Shown here: one piece after another, positions 1-8,778 of the stretch
Layout: the number at the start of each line of letters is the position of its first letter
Numbering within the stretch: position 1 is the first letter of the stretch
The notes under the pieces: model-generated
The model's input: the letters and a program-made list of their open reading frames with translations, nothing else
Told to the model about the DNA's origin: nothing
The model's database searches: none
Assembly (NCBI RefSeq): GCF_004342685.1
Contig: NZ_SMBZ01000004.1
Span: 62,001-126,000, forward strand
Origin: Sphingobacterium alimentarium
Lineage (GTDB): Bacteria > Bacteroidota > Bacteroidia > Sphingobacteriales > Sphingobacteriaceae
Reading direction: 5' to 3'
DNA: 64,000 bases
Program-made: the position numbers and the translations under genes

Positions 1-6
1 AAAGAA

Positions 7-288
7 ATGAAACAGATTGGAAATTCAAACGAAGATATGCTTGCCTTGCTCGAAGCTGTGGTAGGCATCAAAAATGAACTGTTGTATATCAGAGAATATT
101 TCCACCCATTACTAAAAGGGGAAATCTATCTATCAGGCGAACAGGTTTGCGAAATGTTACACATAAGCAAACGGACATTGCAACAGTACAGGGATGACGG
201 ACTGATACCTTTTATCAAGCTCGAACGGAAAATCTTGTTTCGTGAAAGCGATATTGTAAAAGTATTGGAAGATAACTATCAGCGTTAG
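7..288 (+). CDS. Excisionase-like helix-turn-helix protein
   Basis: A 93-residue protein of the HTH_17/excisionase group. Residues 1-35 are probably helical. The core from about residue 40 (LSGEQVCEMLHISKRTLQQY) is the winged-HTH signature found in Xis-type and MerR-like DNA-binding proteins of Bacteroidota ICEs, followed by the usual wing ending in FRESDIVKVLE. It is convergent with the recombinase at 397-1647 and shares a terminator with it, so it may help control excision of that recombinase's element. It resembles the HTH proteins at 11157 and 11527. Family assignment is firm; the role in excision is inferred. Confidence 0.8.
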   Translation: MKQIGNSNEDMLALLEAVVGIKNELLYIREYFHPLLKGEIYLSGEQVCEMLHISKRTLQQYRDDGLIPFIKLERKILFRESDIVKVLEDNYQR

Positions 289-337
289 CCCATTAAATGA
301 ATGCTTTGAAACTGCAACCCGTATCGGTCAATTAAAG

Positions 338-377
338 AAACAGCCCACTGCTTAAAGCGGTGGGCTGTGTTGTTTTA
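338..377. terminator. Bidirectional rho-independent terminator
   Basis: The stem is ACAGCCCACYGCT paired with AGCGGTGGGCTGT across a short AA-containing loop. It is flanked by A-runs on the left and T-runs on the right. It lies between the convergent HTH gene (stop at 288) and recombinase gene (stop at 397), so it can serve both. Confidence 0.75.
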
Positions 378-396
378 AAAAATTGTGACATTAATG

Positions 397-1647
397 TTAT
401 AGGCTTGAAACAAAGGACTCCTCCATACCCTTAAATTTATGCGATACCTTTTGCATATCCTTACCAACTTTCTCGTTGAGTATCTTAGCATAAATCTGAG
501 TAGTGGCAATGTTTTTATGCCCTAACATCTTGCTCAAACTCTCCAACGGAACACCCTCGCTTAAAAATAGCGTAGCAAACGTATGACGTGCCAAATGAAA
601 GGTTACTTTCTTTTCTACAAGGCAGTCAATCAGTTGAGATATTCTCTTTAAGCTGTCATTACAAACCGTATTAGAAGGTACAGGAAATACCTTTCCATCC
701 TTTGATAGTCCTGCATATTTTTCAATAATCATTTTCGGAATATCCAAGAGCATCACGTTTGACGATGTAGCGGTTTTCTTTCTTCGTACAATAATCCACC
801 TGTTACCGTCAAAAAAATCTTGGATATTGCTGTTTTTAAGTCCTTTCATATCTGAATAAGAAAGCCCTGTAAAGCAACTGAAAACAAACAGGTCTTTTAC
901 CAATTCATCTTTCTTTTTCTCGCAGTTGAACGTTACGAGCTGTTCCAATTCATTACGCAATAGATAACCACGGTCTTTATCCTTTTTGGTATTCTTGTAT
1001 TCGCTGAACGGATTAAAAGCAAGATGCTTTCTGCTCATTGCCAATCGGCAAAGCGTAGTAAATCCAATCATATACAGCCAAATGGTGTTGTGTGTTAAAC
1101 TTTGGTCGTCACGCAGGTAGTAATCAAAGTCCTGCACAAAATCAGGTGTAAGGTCGTTAAAGGACACATCGGAATAGCTGTATTTTGTAAGTGCAAAATT
1201 TCGAAGATGTTTCAAAAGTATTTTATATTTACTGCGTGTGCCATTTACCCGAAGTCCACTATTAACCTTTTTCTCATAGTCGGATAGGAACTGTTCATAG
1301 AATTTGAAAAAGGTCAGTTCTCCGCTTTCCATCCCAAGAACGGCATTTTTAAGTTTAGCACTGTTTACAGCCCCCTCATTCTTCAGAATTTTGGAATAGC
1401 ATTCCTCAATACCCGAACGAATTTTGTCAAGTTTCCTGTTTGTGTCTTGTGCTTCTCGGCTTTTACCTAAAACCCTGCCGTACTTCAAATCCCAATTTGT
1501 TGCGGAAATATCCAGCTTTGTACTGAATGCAGACTGTTTGCCGTTTACGGTAATTCTGCACATAACCGTAACCTTTCCGTTCTTCTTCGGGGCATTCTTT
1601 TTAAGGTAGAAAAGAACCTTAAACGTTGATTTTTTTGTCGTTTCCAT
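397..1647 (-). CDS. Tyrosine recombinase (IntDOT-like integrase)
   Basis: A site-specific tyrosine recombinase of about 416 residues, full length for the Bacteroidota ICE integrase family. It has an N-terminal arm-binding domain (about residues 10-100), a SAM-like core-binding domain (about 105-215) and a C-terminal catalytic domain. Visible catalytic residues are the HLARH box (His and Arg near 353-356), LGH near 379 and the nucleophile Tyr near 388 (TTQIYAKI). At the usual first Arg position it has TGLSYSD; IntDOT-type enzymes also carry Ser there. ATG 1647 is chosen over an upstream GTG at 1653. An IntDOT-like core TTACTTTTGC lies upstream at 1778-1787, so the element end may be close. Which element it serves, one to the left or the 10-49 kb ICE, cannot be decided here. 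Confidence 0.88.
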   Translation of the reverse strand: METTKKSTFKVLFYLKKNAPKKNGKVTVMCRITVNGKQSAFSTKLDISATNWDLKYGRVLGKSREAQDTNRKLDKIRSGIEECYSKILKNEGAVNSAKLKNAVLGMESGELTFFKFYEQFLSDYEKKVNSGLRVNGTRSKYKILLKHLRNFALTKYSYSDVSFNDLTPDFVQDFDYYLRDDQSLTHNTIWLYMIGFTTLCRLAMSRKHLAFNPFSEYKNTKKDKDRGYLLRNELEQLVTFNCEKKKDELVKDLFVFSCFTGLSYSDMKGLKNSNIQDFFDGNRWIIVRRKKTATSSNVMLLDIPKMIIEKYAGLSKDGKVFPVPSNTVCNDSLKRISQLIDCLVEKKVTFHLARHTFATLFLSEGVPLESLSKMLGHKNIATTQIYAKILNEKVGKDMQKVSHKFKGMEESFVSSL

Positions 1648-1777
1648 ACTCACAATTCTTAATGATAAAATTAAACCTATGTGAGCTACGGAACAATATG
1701 AAAAACTATGCAGAAAGCTGAAATACAGTATTTTAAAACGATTGTTTCTAATATTTAAAAGTAACGTTTTAGTAACC

Positions 1778-1868
1778 TTACTTTTGCCAAACCTCGCTTT
1801 TTCCTGCTTTTTACCTCATTACCAAAAAATCACAAAACGGCTGTAAAGCCTTATTTACAACCGTTTTG
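1778..1868. other. Upstream of integrase: possible att-like core and hairpin
   Basis: This lies in the ~300-bp gene-free stretch 1648-1948. TTACTTTTGC at 1778-1787 fits the GTAnnTTTGC core of CTnDOT-type att sites in 9 of 10 positions, but it also fits a -7 promoter box. A weak run of YGC-type triplets at 10-bp spacing (1785, 1795, 1805) follows. A strong hairpin (CAAAACGGYTGTAAA arms) spans 1833-1868. No gene was found in this stretch. Confidence 0.35.
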
Positions 1869-1948
1869 CCTGTTATTAATCTTTAATGTATTTTTACTGA
1901 AACTTTATTTTAAATTTTCAGATTGCTGTTAACAGTATACTATTTTTG

Positions 1949-2146
1949 TTAACCCACCTCCTGTCTAAATAAGACCGCAATTCTTCTTGTTGCGAAATTC
2001 GAAATAGCTTGGTGAATTAATGTTTCATGGTTTTCCTGTGGTAAAAAAATCAATGTGATATTTTCATCCATTTTTTGATATCTTTTAATCAGACTTGGTA
2101 ATCCGTCTTCAATTTTATTGATTTTTTTGTCTTTTGGCTCCCATTT
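1949..2146 (-). pseudogene. Remnant of a second esterase (C-terminal fragment)
   Basis: Read on the minus strand, 1949-2146 encodes about 65 residues ending in a stop, with an in-frame stop just upstream (2147-2149) and no usable start. It contains LIFLPQENHETLIHQ, which parallels YLPLENHATIMHQ at the C terminus of the intact esterase at 2570-3412, including the presumed catalytic His. This looks like the tail of a decayed paralogue, left by duplication or recombination next to the living copy. The homology was read by eye. Confidence 0.6.
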
Positions 2147-2157
2147 TTAATCGATTA

Positions 2158-2433
2158 TCAAGGAATTGAAACTGCCACCCTTCTCATGTCAAATTTATTT
2201 ATAATCACTCCTGGGGCTGCCCAATCAATCGTAGGAGGCAAAACAGATTTAGCTTGATCCGCATTCTCAAATAGAATAAATCCAAAACCTTCGTCATTGA
2301 CCGGATCTACCCAATACCCCGCGATAAAACCCGGTGCACTTTTAACCTTGGGTAATATACTATTCGTGAAAGTGGTTGCTGCTTCTGAAGCAAATTGAGG
2401 GTTTATTGTTAATTGAATTAGAATTGCATACAT
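2158..2433 (-). CDS. ABM-like dimeric alpha/beta barrel protein
   Basis: A 91-residue protein with the alternating beta-alpha pattern of the antibiotic-biosynthesis-monooxygenase (ABM)/dimeric alpha-beta barrel fold. It has a starting strand (MYAILIQLTI), a helix with FTNSILPKVKSAPGFIAGYWV, a strand around GFGFILFENADQAKSVL, and a final strand. Members are small oxygenases or stress proteins of unclear substrate. No catalytic residue can be assigned. It stands alone, transcribed leftward, between an esterase remnant and an esterase gene. Confidence 0.6.
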   Translation of the reverse strand: MYAILIQLTINPQFASEAATTFTNSILPKVKSAPGFIAGYWVDPVNDEGFGFILFENADQAKSVLPPTIDWAAPGVIINKFDMRRVAVSIP

Positions 2434-2569
2434 TGATTTTAATTTAAGTTTTTTTATGTTATTATTCAGTAGGCTTATTTATAATCACTAACATTCCTTA
2501 GTTTCCGAATAAACATGTTGTTTAAGTAAAAAAAGGCTTCCATTTAGGTTTAATCCTATTTAGTTAAAA

Positions 2570-3412
2570 TCATGGGTAAAAAAGTCTAAATGAATTGAAA
2601 ACCGCCTGATGCATTATTGTTGCGTGGTTTTCCAGTGGCAAATAATCAAAGTAAACGTTCACGTTCCTGTTTTTCAGGTTTTTGATTTTATCAGCTAGAA
2701 CATTTGCATCTACTTCCATTACCCGGGGAATTTTAATGGGAGCCAAACCTTCTTTTCCAACTCCGATATAAATATCTTTGTGTTCAAAACGAGCAAGAGG
2801 TTGGTCTAATAACGACCCATTATCCCACCACAAACTGGGGCTGACGATGATATACTTGTTAAAAAGTTCCGGTTTTTTAAACAGGATTTCAGTTGCCAAA
2901 AGCCCGCCTAACGATTGCCCGATAATGGTTTTTGAAGAACTGGTCATATACTTTTCCTGTATATACGGTTGCAGCTCTTTTTCAATGAACGATATAAATC
3001 TGTTGGAATGCCCTGAGGTCGGATTTGCACTTTTATCTTCAGTTACATTTGTAGGGAATGTGAAATCCCTTCTCCTGTCCACCGTTGCGATACCAACTAC
3101 TATTGATTTTGGAGCTTGGTTAACCCATTCAAAACTATTGAACTGCACAAGCCCTACGATATGGATAAAATCCTCATCTGCTGAACCGTCAAGTAAATAA
3201 ATGACAGGGTAACGTATCGTGTCTTTCGGGTTGTAGCCTTCCGGCAGATAGATATTCAACACCCTTTTTTCATTCAGTTCGTTTGACTGTATTTCATCAA
3301 TCACACCGAGAATAAAGGGTTTGACAACACCTGTTTGTTCGGGTATTGGCTTTTGTCCAAAAGTTAATGATGCATAAAAGACTACAAATAAGAAGATTAG
3401 TGAAATTTTCAT
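2570..3412 (-). CDS. Secreted alpha/beta hydrolase (esterase D/IroE-like)
   Basis: The protein has about 280 residues when begun at ATG 3412, which opens with a signal peptide (KISLIFLFVVFYASLTFGQ). The upstream TTG at 3430 would overlap the neighbouring gene's stop. The GQSLGG box carries the nucleophile Ser, and ENHATIMHQ near the C terminus carries the catalytic His. The fold is the putative-esterase family (PF00756-like) that includes siderophore and S-formylglutathione hydrolases. The product is probably periplasmic or surface-exposed; the substrate is unknown. It follows the START-domain gene at 3423-3845 closely and is probably co-transcribed with it. Confidence 0.8.
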   Translation of the reverse strand: MKISLIFLFVVFYASLTFGQKPIPEQTGVVKPFILGVIDEIQSNELNEKRVLNIYLPEGYNPKDTIRYPVIYLLDGSADEDFIHIVGLVQFNSFEWVNQAPKSIVVGIATVDRRRDFTFPTNVTEDKSANPTSGHSNRFISFIEKELQPYIQEKYMTSSSKTIIGQSLGGLLATEILFKKPELFNKYIIVSPSLWWDNGSLLDQPLARFEHKDIYIGVGKEGLAPIKIPRVMEVDANVLADKIKNLKNRNVNVYFDYLPLENHATIMHQAVFNSFRLFYP

Positions 3413-3422
3413 CTGTAACTTT

Positions 3423-3845
3423 TTATTCAATAAGATTTTTTAATCCGTCTACGACTATCTTCCAATTTTCGGAAGAATATTTTGCTTTCTCCTCATCATA
3501 GTTTGATTGCGAAATGATTAGCTCAGTTCCGCTTTCAGTTGGAGTTACTTCATAAGAAACCAAAAGATAGTTTTCGGGCTTATCGTCCAATCCGCTCCAA
3601 CTGCTTAAATAACTATAAGAGAGTTTCTTGTTTGGTAAATATTCCAAGACCACGCCTTTGTCAACATAGGTTGTTCCGTCATATTCACCTGTCCACAAGA
3701 CTTTGCTACCAACATCCCAATCCGTTTCCTGGTTTGAACCGAAGAAATATTGCTTTACCATTTCGGGATTGGTTAATGCATTCCATACTTTATCAATTGG
3801 TGCTTTGATAATGGTTTGATACTTTGATTGATGGTTTGTTTGCAT
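3423..3845 (-). CDS. SRPBCC/AHSA1-domain protein
   Basis: A 140-residue START-like protein. IKAPIDKVWNALTNPEMVKQYFFG at the N terminus is the signature of the AHSA1/CalC hydrophobic-ligand fold, and LVSYEVTPTESGTELIISQSNYD is the typical closing strand and helix region. These are small cytoplasmic ligand-binding proteins often spread among soil and clinical Bacteroidota; no catalytic function can be stated. It lies directly upstream of the secreted esterase, with the stop 11 bases before that gene's ATG. Confidence 0.8.
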   Translation of the reverse strand: MQTNHQSKYQTIIKAPIDKVWNALTNPEMVKQYFFGSNQETDWDVGSKVLWTGEYDGTTYVDKGVVLEYLPNKKLSYSYLSSWSGLDDKPENYLLVSYEVTPTESGTELIISQSNYDEEKAKYSSENWKIVVDGLKNLIE

Positions 3846-3944
3846 ATCAATTTTATTTAGTTGTTATTTCTATCCTTTTTAAGTTTGTGAGTTACGATAA
3901 CCACTTAGCTGTTGTTAGTGGGTCGTTGTTCCTTCTTTTATTTT

Positions 3945-4508
3945 TTAAACATGAATGTTTGTTTTAATGTCGTCAGCCAATTCATATAGCCCATTCGCAA
4001 ATGCGTGGTCTGTTCCTTTCAAAACTCTTACGGTTGAATTAGGAAATGCTTTTTTATAGAAATTCAAATGGTTGAAAGGGACAATTGCATCTTCCTTACA
4101 TTGATAGAGAAATATCCTTTTTATTTGTTTGAGTTCCACTTCAAAGTTTTCCTTCAGTTCAAAGTCGTCCACTTCCCAGCCATTCTTTCCCCAAAGAGGT
4201 GTCGCAACTAAATGCAGTGATGAAATCAAGAGATTTGGTTTTTCTTCTGAAATAAATTTTAGTAACATTGAACCTCCTAATGAATGTCCAATTAGGACAG
4301 TTGGTTGGTCTGACTTCTTAAACTCTTTCGTGAAAAGGTTTTTCCACATTTGATAGGTTGGAGCTTCTGGGTCATCGATAATCGGGTAAAGAATTTCAAA
4401 TTCGTCTCCCAATTCATTCTTTAGGTACTCTACTAAGTCAAAACTACCTTGTCCTTTACTTCCCTGTCCACCACCGCTATGAGCGAATAATATTTTTATT
4501 GGTTCCAT
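3945..4508 (-). CDS. Cytoplasmic alpha/beta hydrolase (RBBP9/YdeN-like)
   Basis: A 187-residue compact hydrolase. It has IKILFAHSGGGQGSKGQG at the N terminus, a GHSLGGS nucleophile elbow (Ser near residue 96), an Asp in the CKEDAIVPF segment and a His in GTDHAFANG, giving a complete Ser-Asp-His triad in the usual order. There is no signal peptide, so it acts in the cytoplasm. Size and motifs fit serine hydrolases of the RBBP9/DUF1749-like group. The substrate is unknown. Confidence 0.78.
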   Translation of the reverse strand: MEPIKILFAHSGGGQGSKGQGSFDLVEYLKNELGDEFEILYPIIDDPEAPTYQMWKNLFTKEFKKSDQPTVLIGHSLGGSMLLKFISEEKPNLLISSLHLVATPLWGKNGWEVDDFELKENFEVELKQIKRIFLYQCKEDAIVPFNHLNFYKKAFPNSTVRVLKGTDHAFANGLYELADDIKTNIHV

Positions 4509-4515
4509 TTGGCTT

Positions 4516-4632
4516 TTATAGGTTTATAAAGTGTCTTGCTTTTTCAAATTCATTAGTTTTGATAACTGCGGTGATCATTCCGCATTTATACTCTTTATCT
4601 TCTCCAAAAGAAAATATTATCTCTATTAGTTT
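4516..4632 (-). pseudogene. Possible short gene remnant
   Basis: On the minus strand about 38 codons are open between stops. They read like protein (IIFSFGEDKEYKCGMITAVIKTNEFEKARHFINL) and end 8 bases before the ATG of the hydrolase gene at 4508. There is no start with a leader. It may be the 3' end of a gene lost upstream. The family is not recognised. Confidence 0.25.
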
Positions 4633-4689
4633 TCAATTTATTCATCCGTTCAAGTTTAATCGTATAAAATTATCACAACTTTATTTAGG

Positions 4690-5229
4690 TCAAGTTATCG
4701 TATGGTAAGAAATTCTTGCTTCATTATCTGGGAACAATTCTTCCTTTGAAGCTTTGTAGACACCTAGAATACTGTTCTCATGATTAATCGTTTTTTCAAA
4801 TTTCAAACCGAGTTTTTCAATCAGCTTTATCGAAGGGTTATTATACGGCAGGCTGATTGCCAGAATAATATCAAGCTCATTGCTACTTACCATAGCCAGC
4901 AAAACAGCTTTGGAGGCCTCAAACGCATAGCCCTTATGAAAGAACTGGGGTAAGAAGGCAAAACCTACATCTTTAGATGGTAAATAGTCTCGCTTGATGA
5001 TGGTCACCAGACCGATTGGCAATCCTTCTTTTTTTAACTTTACCGTCCAATAGGTGATATGCGGATTACTATTTACTTTTTGGATGTACTCCCTTGCATC
5101 TTTTTCTGAACGAATGTTACGATCACCAATATTCTTGACCCATCCTTCAGTATTTAAAAGCTCAAAAACAAAAGTTGTATCTTTTTCTGATAATGGCGAT
5201 AAGGTAAGTCTTTCTGTAGCTATTCGCAT
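4690..5229 (-). CDS. GNAT acetyltransferase (RimJ/RimL-like)
   Basis: A 179-residue N-acetyltransferase. It opens with RIATERLTLSPLSEKD, the usual start of the RimJ/RimL subgroup (PF13302). It continues through DVGFAFLPQFFHKGYAFEA, the acetyl-CoA-binding motif A region with its Q/R-x-x-G-x-A-like loop, to LPYNNPSIKLIEKLGLKFE, the conserved motif B. It is predicted to transfer acetyl groups to an amine on a small molecule or a protein N terminus; the substrate is unknown. It belongs to the leftward run of cargo genes and is followed by the hydrolase gene. Confidence 0.85.
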   Translation of the reverse strand: MRIATERLTLSPLSEKDTTFVFELLNTEGWVKNIGDRNIRSEKDAREYIQKVNSNPHITYWTVKLKKEGLPIGLVTIIKRDYLPSKDVGFAFLPQFFHKGYAFEASKAVLLAMVSSNELDIILAISLPYNNPSIKLIEKLGLKFEKTINHENSILGVYKASKEELFPDNEARISYHTIT

Positions 5230-5241
5230 TTCAATTATAGA

Positions 5242-6234
5242 TTATTCATTTGTATAATTTTCCCTATTGGAAAGCTTTTGGAAATCAATCCAAAAAATAT
5301 TTCCAAGCCCGTTTAAGGGTGAGTTTAACATATCGAGGTATACTTTTGTGGTCATTGGTTCTTTGCTATTATAAGGTTGACCATCCCTAAAAGAAGTAAA
5401 GAACAGGTATTTACCATCAGTTGAAACCATCGGACATTGATCCATATGCGGGGAATTGACCTGCTTTCCCATATTCCTTCCGTGTGTCCAAAGATCTTCT
5501 CTATTATAGCTTATATATAAGTCTCCGCTTCCATAACCATCTTTATATCCTATCCCCGTATAAATTATATATTTTTCATCAGGATGAACAAATGCATCAA
5601 ATTCAATATTCGTTGTATTAAGAGAGCCACTCAAACTTACACGAGGTAGATACTTACCGTTACTATATTTAGATAGCATTATATCATATCCGTTTTCGCC
5701 ATTTTCAGCGGAAAAAAATAAATTCCATTTTTTTGAGATAGCTGGATAAAGCTCGTCTTTTTCCGAATTGATTTCGTTACCCAAATGTTTTGGTTTGCTG
5801 AAATCTCCATTTGCATAATCTACGCACCAAATATCGAAATCCGATTTTGGTTGTCCTTGTAAAATCGGCCTGGTTGATATATAGTAGAGCTTTTCCCCAT
5901 CCGGAGCAAAAAAGGGATCGGCGTCACTAAATTGTCCCGAGAATGGGGCGATTTGAGGTTTTGTCCATTTGCCTTCTTCCTTTTTTGTAATGAAAATTGT
6001 GTAGAACCTGTTTGCGGTAGTGGTATTTGCAATGGTAAATAACACCACATTTCCGTCTGGTGAAAAAGTTATATTATATTCATTCAGATGGGTTGAAATA
6101 ATCCCGTCTGCAAATAATGTTGCTGAATCTTTTGATGCTTGTTGTGAATTGAAAGGGAGATTTGCACCATATTTTTGACCACATGATAAAAGCATGAATA
6201 ATAATAGTAAAACAGAAGTTCCGTAAAGTTTCAT
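5242..6234 (-). CDS. PD40 beta-propeller lipoprotein (TolB-like)
   Basis: A 330-residue lipoprotein. The signal peptide ends in a lipobox (MLLSC, Cys near residue 18). The mature part has repeated WD40-like/PD40 blades such as YNITFSPDGNVVLFT, ADPFFAPDGEKLYYIST and DQCPMVSTDGKYLFFTSF. It is probably anchored in the outer or inner membrane and binds a partner or ligand through the propeller. Its ATG overlaps the stop of the arginase-like gene (6231) by four bases, so the two are translationally coupled. Confidence 0.8.
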   Translation of the reverse strand: MKLYGTSVLLLLFMLLSCGQKYGANLPFNSQQASKDSATLFADGIISTHLNEYNITFSPDGNVVLFTIANTTTANRFYTIFITKKEEGKWTKPQIAPFSGQFSDADPFFAPDGEKLYYISTRPILQGQPKSDFDIWCVDYANGDFSKPKHLGNEINSEKDELYPAISKKWNLFFSAENGENGYDIMLSKYSNGKYLPRVSLSGSLNTTNIEFDAFVHPDEKYIIYTGIGYKDGYGSGDLYISYNREDLWTHGRNMGKQVNSPHMDQCPMVSTDGKYLFFTSFRDGQPYNSKEPMTTKVYLDMLNSPLNGLGNIFWIDFQKLSNRENYTNE

Positions 6235-7133
6235 TTAGTTTTAATTTTATTAATAATAGGTATCATGTTCATCATAAACGCATTAATATATTCTTTATCA
6301 GGATCTAAATCGGGGTCAAAAATTGTAATTTCCATTCCGGAAATCTTATCATGGTTGAATAAGAGGGTTAATATTTCCTTCAATTCGGGATAGGATAATC
6401 CGCCGCTCTGCCTACTATCTACGGCTGGCATTATTGTATCATCCAATACATCTACATCTAAATGGATGAAAAAACCATCAAGTTGGTTTTTAGATAATAT
6501 GTCAAAAAAGTGGTTTATTACATTTTGAATGCCGATTTTCCGTAATTCATTTAGAGGGAAATAATGAATTTCAGAACCTCTAATTGGTTTCTCATATTCT
6601 TCGTCATACTCCCTGTTTCCGACGCAAAAAACGTTTTGAGCTTCAAAATAAGGACTTAGATTATCTATATTTGTTAGATTGTCATGACCATATCCACAAA
6701 CAATAGCTAAGTCCATTCCGGCAGCACCATGTGTATGTGAGCACTCTGGAATCATGTAATCCGTATGGCCGTCAAGAAAAAATAAACCAAAACGCCCTTT
6801 CTTTTTAAATGCAATTGCACTCCCTATCAGTATGCTACAATCACCCCCTAACATCAACAGAAAAGTATCCTTGCTTATTTGTTTTCCAATTACATCTGCT
6901 TGAAGGAGTGAATAATTAATTATACTTCGGGCATTTCTGATATTTGTTATTGGATCAATTTCCATTGAGTGTTTGGGCGCTTTAATATGAATTGTCTTGG
7001 TAGAGCCTATAGCAGTATAAAATCCCAATTGATTAAGTAGGACAGGAAATTTTTTTACTCCAGGTTCTTTAGCATACGACATTCTTTTGAGACCTAAATT
7101 TGAAGGGCATTCAAAAACAACCAGGTTACGCAT
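6231..7133 (-). CDS. Arginase/agmatinase-family protein
   Basis: A 300-residue ureohydrolase-fold protein. The three metal-binding signatures are GGDCS (usual form GGDHS), FFLDGHTDY and HLDVDVLDDTIMPA, followed by the family's SGGLSYPEL segment and a late ligand region (MEITIFDPDLD). Family enzymes use two Mn2+ to hydrolyse guanidino compounds. The His-to-Cys change in the first signature may alter metal binding, so activity is uncertain. It is coupled to the beta-propeller lipoprotein gene downstream. Confidence 0.85.
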   Translation of the reverse strand: MRNLVVFECPSNLGLKRMSYAKEPGVKKFPVLLNQLGFYTAIGSTKTIHIKAPKHSMEIDPITNIRNARSIINYSLLQADVIGKQISKDTFLLMLGGDCSILIGSAIAFKKKGRFGLFFLDGHTDYMIPECSHTHGAAGMDLAIVCGYGHDNLTNIDNLSPYFEAQNVFCVGNREYDEEYEKPIRGSEIHYFPLNELRKIGIQNVINHFFDILSKNQLDGFFIHLDVDVLDDTIMPAVDSRQSGGLSYPELKEILTLLFNHDKISGMEITIFDPDLDPDKEYINAFMMNMIPIINKIKTK

Positions 7134-7193
7134 TTCTAAGTTTATATAATGTTATTCAAATATTATGACTGACCGTATGAGATGATTAAAATG

Positions 7194-7655
7194 TTATGTA
7201 CGGCTGGTTTGCCTAATCTTTCTAACTTTAATCACTTTTTCTATGGAACCTATTTCGTCACTGTCTTTATAAGAATTATACCAAGATTCACCTTCTGGGT
7301 CTATTGAAAGGTCACCTAAGAGAAACTTGATCAGCGTTCCGCTTTTCGTTCCCGTTAGATGAAATTCATACGTTACACTGTCCTTCGGAACCTTTTTGTC
7401 CCAACTGATATCGAGTAATGAAATAACCAGTTTTGTATTCGGAACAAATGTTATGACTTCACCTTCAAGGTAAACGATGTCATTATCATTGATCCAATAA
7501 ATTTTACTTCCTAATCCAATGGCTTTTTCATCTTTGGTTTTTGCAGGTACAAGCATCCAATCTTTAAAATATTTAGGAGTTGTGATTACTTCCCAAACTT
7601 CAGGTTGTGTTGCATCTATTATCTTTTCTTTGCTGACGATAAGGGGCTTATTCAT
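7194..7655 (-). CDS. SRPBCC/START-like protein
   Basis: A 153-residue AHSA1-type ligand-binding fold protein. KEKIIDATQPEVWEVITTPKYFKDWML is the typical first strand and helices, and SVTYEFHLTGTKSGTLIKFLLGDLS the later strands. Its ATG overlaps the stop of the DinB-like gene by four bases (7652-7655), so the two form a coupled pair. It is a second member of the same fold as the gene at 3423-3845 but not a close copy. Confidence 0.75.
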   Translation of the reverse strand: MNKPLIVSKEKIIDATQPEVWEVITTPKYFKDWMLVPAKTKDEKAIGLGSKIYWINDNDIVYLEGEVITFVPNTKLVISLLDISWDKKVPKDSVTYEFHLTGTKSGTLIKFLLGDLSIDPEGESWYNSYKDSDEIGSIEKVIKVRKIRQTSRT

Positions 7656-8164
7656 TTAAGGCTATTTAAAATGTTAAAAATTTTTGTCAATTGTTTAATA
7701 TGTCTTTGAGTATGCACAACATAAAAATGCAACCATTCAAACCGTGTCATATGTCCCAATGTTGGAAATTCAAAATCTAAGCATAGCACCCTGAGATCGT
7801 TTCGGCTGGAGAAGCTAATGATACGGTCACTTACAGTCTGTATATTCAAAACCAAGTTTTCCTTTTCAATATATCCCTCTGACGGATAGATAGCATCCGA
7901 ATGCTCTGCGATTAGTTTTATATTGAAATTCAAAAAAAGCTCACTTAGTAGTTTGCAGTTCTCGTCATACGGTCTATCGGCAAACCCCGTCCAGCCTTTG
8001 AAAATTTCCCATGAACCATACGATTTTAAAAGATGATCACCGACCTGACCTGCTGTCCAACTGTTTGGAAAAGGAATTTTATTTAGCTGTTCAGTACTAA
8101 AAGCTTCTAACATTTCCGTTAATTCCTTGATCGTTTGTTGGAACTTGGTGGTGGTTGCTTCCAT
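7652..8164 (-). CDS. DinB-like four-helix protein
   Basis: A 170-residue protein of the DinB/YfiT-like superfamily. FPNSWTAGQVGDHLLKSYG carries the first metal-ligand His (H-x-L), and EWLHFYVVHTQRHIKQLTKI the later His pair (His-x3-His), giving the three-His pattern of this four-helix metal-binding family. Members include thiol-dependent S-transferases and DNA-damage-induced proteins, but most are uncharacterised. It is the first gene of a coupled pair with the START-like protein downstream. Confidence 0.75.
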   Translation of the reverse strand: MEATTTKFQQTIKELTEMLEAFSTEQLNKIPFPNSWTAGQVGDHLLKSYGSWEIFKGWTGFADRPYDENCKLLSELFLNFNIKLIAEHSDAIYPSEGYIEKENLVLNIQTVSDRIISFSSRNDLRVLCLDFEFPTLGHMTRFEWLHFYVVHTQRHIKQLTKIFNILNSLK

Positions 8165-8307
8165 TTAATATTAATATTTGAAATGAAGTTTAAGTATCAG
8201 GTTTAAAAAGGTTTAGCAGTCTTACAATTCGTCAAGTCAATTTTGTAATACAGAATTAAACCTGACGAATACACTACTACAGTGAATATGACCTAATGGG
8301 ACAAATT

Positions 8308-8778
8308 TTACTTGACTGTAATGGATCCATTTGGATTTAATGATTTATCCTGTTTTTTTGAACCATTGGCTACGTTGAAAATAAAGTCCTTGGCGTCGTA
8401 CTTTCCAACAACCTTGCTAAGGTCTACGTTGATATCAAATTTTTTTTCTAAGCCACAGTCTTCTTGAGATTTGTTATTGAGCACAAGATTGATCTGCCCG
8501 GGGTTGGAAAACATTATAGATCCGTCCCACACGACATGGAAATCGTCTTGATTGCAACCACCTTTAACTTTAATGGTTAGCATGTTACCATTTCTCTTAA
8601 TGTCTTCAATATTGAAATCTCCATCATTTCTTTTCTCTACCAGTTCCGCATATTTTTCGGCACTCCTCAGCAGATTGTTTTCAAGAACTGTTTCCGGATT
8701 GTTGTCGGATTTTTCACATGAAGTAATAGCAAAGCAAAAAAGCAATGCGAAGGCTGCATAAATTAAATTTGTTTTCAT
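8308..8778 (-). CDS. Small lipoprotein of unknown function
   Basis: A 156-residue lipoprotein. The signal peptide MKTNLIYAAFALLFCFAITSC ends in a lipobox with the lipidated Cys at residue 21. The mature part is mostly beta-rich, with a GGCNQDDF/EDCGLEKK pair of cysteines that could form a disulphide. It is probably exported to the outer membrane. No family is recognised. It is monocistronic, with an upstream AT-rich region. Confidence 0.6.
   Translation of the reverse strand: MKTNLIYAAFALLFCFAITSCEKSDNNPETVLENNLLRSAEKYAELVEKRNDGDFNIEDIKRNGNMLTIKVKGGCNQDDFHVVWDGSIMFSNPGQINLVLNNKSQEDCGLEKKFDINVDLSKVVGKYDAKDFIFNVANGSKKQDKSLNPNGSITVK

Noticed and set aside
1785-1820. Possible fourth phased array upstream of the first integrase
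   Set aside because: Only the YGC start is periodic, the rest differs, and no plus-strand gene follows it.
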